Source of the DNA: JBBDYD01 sp040901865
GTDB taxonomy: Bacteria > Bacteroidota > Ignavibacteria > UBA10030
Length of the DNA stretch: 8,753 bases
Assembly (NCBI GenBank): GCA_040901865.1
Contig: JBBDYD010000018.1
Coordinates: forward strand, 1-8,753
Direction of reading: 5' to 3'
Made by a program: the position numbers and the translations under genes. A model generated the notes under the pieces. That model had not been told where the DNA came from and ran no database searches. It saw only the letters and a program-made list of their open reading frames with translations. Shown here one piece after another: positions 6,886-8,753 of this stretch. The stretch's first letter is position 1. The number at the start of each line of letters is the position of its first letter.

Positions 6886-6970
6886 GTAAAGTGTAAGAAG
6901 TAAAATGTGAAATGTTTTTAAACAATGAAATCATACGATATCTTTTCACGTTTCACTTTTCACGTTTCAC
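6886..6970. repeat. Palindromic element of eight heptamers
   Basis: A second inverted repeat lies at a convergent gene junction. The right arm, read on the minus strand from 6970 to 6943, is GTGAAAC, GTGAAAA, GTGAAAC, GTGAAAA, which is two perfect 14-base copies. The left arm (6886-6913) is GTAAAGT, GTAAGAA, GTAAAAT, GTGAAAT. The arms match at 21 of 29 positions when aligned with one extra base, and are separated by 27 bases. The right arm overlaps the last five codons and stop of the phosphorylase gene. The arms could form a hairpin acting as a terminator for either neighbour. Its unit sequence differs from that of the element at 4516-4628 but the seven-base phasing is shared. Confidence 0.75.
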
Positions 6971-7852
6971 CGGGAGTTCCGGCTGAGATATCCACGGATG
7001 CACTCCTTCGTTGTCTATAAAGCTATGAATGAGTGGCCGCTGCTCGGGCGGTTGATTCGCAATCCGATACGCGTGCCTCAAGCGCTCCCTCGCTTCTGAC
7101 AGCACTTCCTCCCGATCGGTCAGTATTTCCGCAAGAACATCGCCGGTTTCCACTTTGCTTCCGGTTTTCTTTCGGAGGAGAATACCGGCTTTCGGATCGA
7201 GAATGTCGCCGAGCTTCTGTCTGCCGGCTCCGAGCATTATCGAGGTTTGCCCTATCTCAAAAGCATCCAATCCCGCAACAAATCCNNNNNNNNNNNNNNN
7301 NNNNNNNNNNNNNNNNNNNNNNNNNNNNNNNNNNNNNNNNNNNNNNNNNNNNNNNNNNNNNNNNNNNNNNNNNNNNNNNNNNNNNTCGGCGGTCTGTCCG
7401 ATCATGACCGCGCCGATGTTCTTAACGATGCGGTGATATTCTGCGATGAGCATATCCGTGCGAAATCCCGGAATGGACTCCAGCTTGTCCAATGTTCCAC
7501 CCGTATGGCCGAGACCCCGGCCAGAGATCATGGGAACCGGGACACCTCGTGACGCAACGATTGGAACGAGCAGCAATGAAGTCTTGTCTCCCACACCGCC
7601 GGTCGAGTGCTTATCGACCTTGGTCCCGGGGATATCCGAAAGATTGACAACGTTTCCCGAATGGAGCATCACATCGGTGAATGTCACTGTTTCCTGATCC
7701 GTCATGCCGCGAAAATAGACAGCCATAAGAAATGCCGACATCTGGTAATCCGGTAATTCGCCGTGCACGTACGCGGTGATCATCGTGCGCAGTTCGTTCT
7801 CAGTGAGTGCACCGCCTTCGCGTTTTTTCCGTATAAGTTCGACGGGGAGAAT
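6953..7852 (-). CDS. deoA: Thymidine / pyrimidine-nucleoside phosphorylase, interrupted by assembly gap
   Basis: Catalyses phosphorolysis of thymidine or other pyrimidine nucleosides to base and (deoxy)ribose 1-phosphate, in nucleoside salvage. About 155 residues precede the gap and 110 follow it. The first part holds VELIRKKREGG near the N-terminus, the phosphate-binding KHSTGGVGDK (81-90) and the family signature SGRGLGHTGGTLDKLE (110-125). The last part holds the C-terminal domain, including IMLGAGRQKLGD and GILLRKKTGSKVETGD. The family is about 430-440 residues, so roughly 170 are hidden by the Ns. No ATG, GTG or TTG precedes the conserved N-terminal helix in frame; ATT at 7852, seven bases after GGAAG, is the likely start. 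The ATG at 7783 would cut off the helix. The C-terminal VKREK and stop come from a repeat. DeoA versus Pdp cannot be settled here, so the symbol is provisional. Confidence 0.9.
   Translation of the reverse strand: MLPVELIRKKREGGALTENELRTMITAYVHGELPDYQMSAFLMAVYFRGMTDQETVTFTDVMLHSGNVVNLSDIPGTKVDKHSTGGVGDKTSLLLVPIVASRGVPVPMISGRGLGHTGGTLDKLESIPGFRTDMLIAEYHRIVKNIGAVMIGQTAXXXXXXXXXXXXXXXXXXXXXXXXXXXXXXXXXXGFVAGLDAFEIGQTSIMLGAGRQKLGDILDPKAGILLRKKTGSKVETGDVLAEILTDREEVLSEARERLRHAYRIANQPPEQRPLIHSFIDNEGVHPWISQPELPVKREK
7286..7385. other. Assembly gap (100 Ns)
   Basis: Exactly 100 Ns interrupt the phosphorylase gene. The round number suggests a placeholder of unknown length. Comparison with the usual family length suggests the real gap is about 500-540 bases. 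If the gene is intact, the missing length must leave remainder 1 when divided by three. Confidence 0.97.
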
Positions 7853-7859
7853 TGTGTTA

Positions 7860-7864
7860 CTTCC
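7860..7864 (-). promoter_or_regulatory. Ribosome-binding site for the phosphorylase (ATT start)
   Basis: On the minus strand GGAAG (part of GAAGGAAG) is followed by seven bases and then ATT at 7852. Spacing is right for initiation at that ATT, and no ordinary start codon lies nearby in frame. An in-frame stop (7879-7877) shortly upstream excludes a longer protein. Confidence 0.55.
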
Positions 7865-7899
7865 TTCGGAGATTGGTCATGGAGGATTTTGGGGGCATT

Positions 7900-8082
7900 C
7901 TAACACTCCACCTTCACGGTAAATTCTTTTCCGCATTTGTTGCATTTGTATTCCACGGTCACCCAATTGTTCCGCTCGTAATAGCTGAGTTCCGCAAGTT
8001 CGCCACCGCACAGGGCGACGGGGCAGCTCTTAAGGTCGAGCCGGTAAATGCGGCTCGCCGGTTCTTTTCCGGAAACGTTCAT
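7900..8082 (-). CDS. Small zinc-ribbon protein (60 aa)
   Basis: A 60-residue cytosolic protein with a probable zinc ribbon. C20-x4-C25 (in SCPVALCGG) and C47-x2-C50 (in YKCNKCGKEF) make two metal-binding knuckles separated by 21 residues; a fifth cysteine is the last residue. The ATG overlaps the stop of the Nudix gene as ATGA, a typical sign of translational coupling, and this decides the start over an in-frame ATG at 8124 that lies within the Nudix gene. It is followed by the phosphorylase after 47 bases. I do not recognise a named family. It could bind nucleic acid or a partner protein; nothing in the sequence settles which. Confidence 0.8.
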   Translation of the reverse strand: MNVSGKEPASRIYRLDLKSCPVALCGGELAELSYYERNNWVTVEYKCNKCGKEFTVKVEC

Positions 8083-8627
8083 TGGCTTATCCCCATCTTC
8101 TTCAGTGCAAGGTGAAAGCCGCAAATGGTCTTTGCGTCGACTATGGTCCCGTTTTCGATCATGACGGCTACCTTTGCAACCGAGGTTGGTTCGACGCTAA
8201 GGCCAAACTCGCCCTCCTCCAATCGCGGTCCGCCGACGGTTCGCGAAAGACCGGTCGCAAGGAAAAGATGCAGGATCTCACTGCAAAATCCCGGGCTGGT
8301 GTAAATCCGCCCAAGCCTTCGTATTGCGCCGGCGGTGTACCCAGTTTCTTCTTCCAATTCACGCCGGGCGCATACTTGAGGGTCTTCACCTTCATTGAGC
8401 TTGCCGGCAGGGAACTCGTACAGCACCTCATTCATGGGATACCGAAACTGTCGGATAAGCAGAAGGGTATTGCTGTCCAGCAGGGGAACCGTGACCGCGC
8501 CGCCGGGATGACTGGCAACCTCGCGGACTGCACGATTTCCCGAAGGATACTGCACTTCGTCAACGATCAGGTCAAAGACCTTACCGGCGTAGCGTTTTTC
8601 GCTTTTGAGAAGTTTGAGGTTTTGCAT
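8079..8627 (-). CDS. nudF: Nudix hydrolase, ADP-ribose pyrophosphatase-like
   Basis: A 182-residue cytosolic hydrolase predicted to cleave ADP-ribose to AMP and ribose 5-phosphate. The Nudix box is complete, G-x5-E-x7-R-E-L-x-E-E-x-G, from G75 to G96 (GKLNEGEDPQVCARRELEEETG is its span), with metal-binding acids in the RELEEE core (89-94). A proline (P112, in TSPGF) lies about 16 residues past the box, the position associated with ADP-ribose specificity. RQFRYP (59-64) and the C-terminal IVDAKTICGFHLAL (162-175) also fit the NudF type. The chosen ATG at 8627 begins at MQNLKLL, where family similarity starts; an in-frame ATG at 8750 would add 41 residues that lie in the overlapping channel gene. 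It overlaps that gene by 47 bases and the next gene by ATGA. Substrate is inferred, not proven. Confidence 0.92.
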   Translation of the reverse strand: MQNLKLLKSEKRYAGKVFDLIVDEVQYPSGNRAVREVASHPGGAVTVPLLDSNTLLLIRQFRYPMNEVLYEFPAGKLNEGEDPQVCARRELEEETGYTAGAIRRLGRIYTSPGFCSEILHLFLATGLSRTVGGPRLEEGEFGLSVEPTSVAKVAVMIENGTIVDAKTICGFHLALKKMGISQ

Positions 8628-8753
8628 GATCGGGTTGCGGAAGATGAACCACGCGCTGAGGGAATGGAATCTCAATCCCCTCTTTCTTAAAGGAGTTGTA
8701 AATCTCTTCGCGGAGAGCGGTTTCGACAAGAAACTTTTGGCGGAAATCATGCG
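8581..8753 (-). CDS. C-terminal end of an MscS-family mechanosensitive channel, N-terminus outside window
   Basis: Reading the minus strand in the frame beginning with CAT at 8751 gives 56 residues to a TAA at 8583-8581. The stretch from ETALREEIYNSFKKEG (residues 10-25) to IEIPFPQRVVHL (26-37) is the hallmark end of the MscS C-terminal domain ('lr..I...f.e.gIeIPFPQr.vhl'). MscS proteins are membrane channels that open on membrane tension to release solutes during osmotic downshock. A basic tail (SQKRKTLRR) follows. The last 47 bases overlap the start of the Nudix gene in another frame, and the reading frame is open to the window edge. Only the end is visible, so subtype and membrane topology cannot be described. 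Confidence 0.85.
   Translation of the reverse strand, partial: HDFRQKFLVETALREEIYNSFKKEGIEIPFPQRVVHLPQPDHAKPQTSQKRKTLRR

Noticed and set aside
6886..6970. CRISPR-like array
   Set aside because: Units are seven bases with no spacers and form a palindrome; no cas genes are near.
8082..8690. 202-residue plus-strand reading frame
   Set aside because: It is antisense to the Nudix gene, whose box is perfect; the plus-strand product has no motif.
8628..8750. 41-residue N-terminal extension of the Nudix protein
   Set aside because: The same bases encode the MscS C-terminal motif in another frame, and Nudix similarity begins at the ATG at 8627.

Overview
The window is 8,753 bases of moderately GC-rich bacterial DNA from a scaffold with one run of 100 Ns. 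It carries nine protein genes: seven complete apart from that gap, and one cut off at each window edge. Gene families alone do not fix the species. Several upstream regions carry a TTG box about 17-21 bases before a TAnnTT box, which resembles the promoters of the Bacteroidota/Chlorobi/Ignavibacteria (FCB) group. That placement is an inference and is weak.

Layout, left to right. A prohibitin/SPFH-family membrane protein (minus strand, C-terminus outside the window) lies downstream of a 1,010-residue predicted lipoprotein. That lipoprotein joins an amylo-alpha-1,6-glucosidase-type (GH133-like) catalytic region to a glucodextranase-type C-terminal module. Divergent from it is an inositol-monophosphatase-family gene (plus strand). 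A minus-strand pair follows: a two-CBS-domain protein, then a tail-anchored ferredoxin-fold protein that has lost most of its iron-sulfur ligands. Divergent from that pair is a phosphofructokinase with pyrophosphate-type signature residues (plus strand). The right third is a minus-strand cluster read leftward: the end of an MscS-type channel gene, an ADP-ribose-pyrophosphatase-like Nudix hydrolase, a 60-residue zinc-ribbon protein and a thymidine/pyrimidine-nucleoside phosphorylase interrupted by the Ns. The channel/Nudix pair overlaps by 47 bases and the Nudix/zinc-ribbon pair by ATGA.

The genes are mostly carbohydrate, sugar-phosphate and nucleotide metabolism (alpha-glucan hydrolysis, fructose-6-phosphate phosphorylation, ADP-ribose and nucleoside salvage) beside membrane-stress functions (SPFH, MscS). 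I see no phage, CRISPR, toxin-antitoxin or insertion-sequence genes, and no tRNA or rRNA.

The least ordinary non-coding signals are two AT-rich palindromic elements, one in each convergent gene junction (4516-4628 and 6886-6970). Both are built from units repeating every seven bases, although their sequences differ. The second supplies the last five codons and the stop of the phosphorylase gene. Other points worth a second look are the probable ATT start of the phosphorylase, the degenerate ferredoxin, and the lipid-anchored debranching-type glycosidase.
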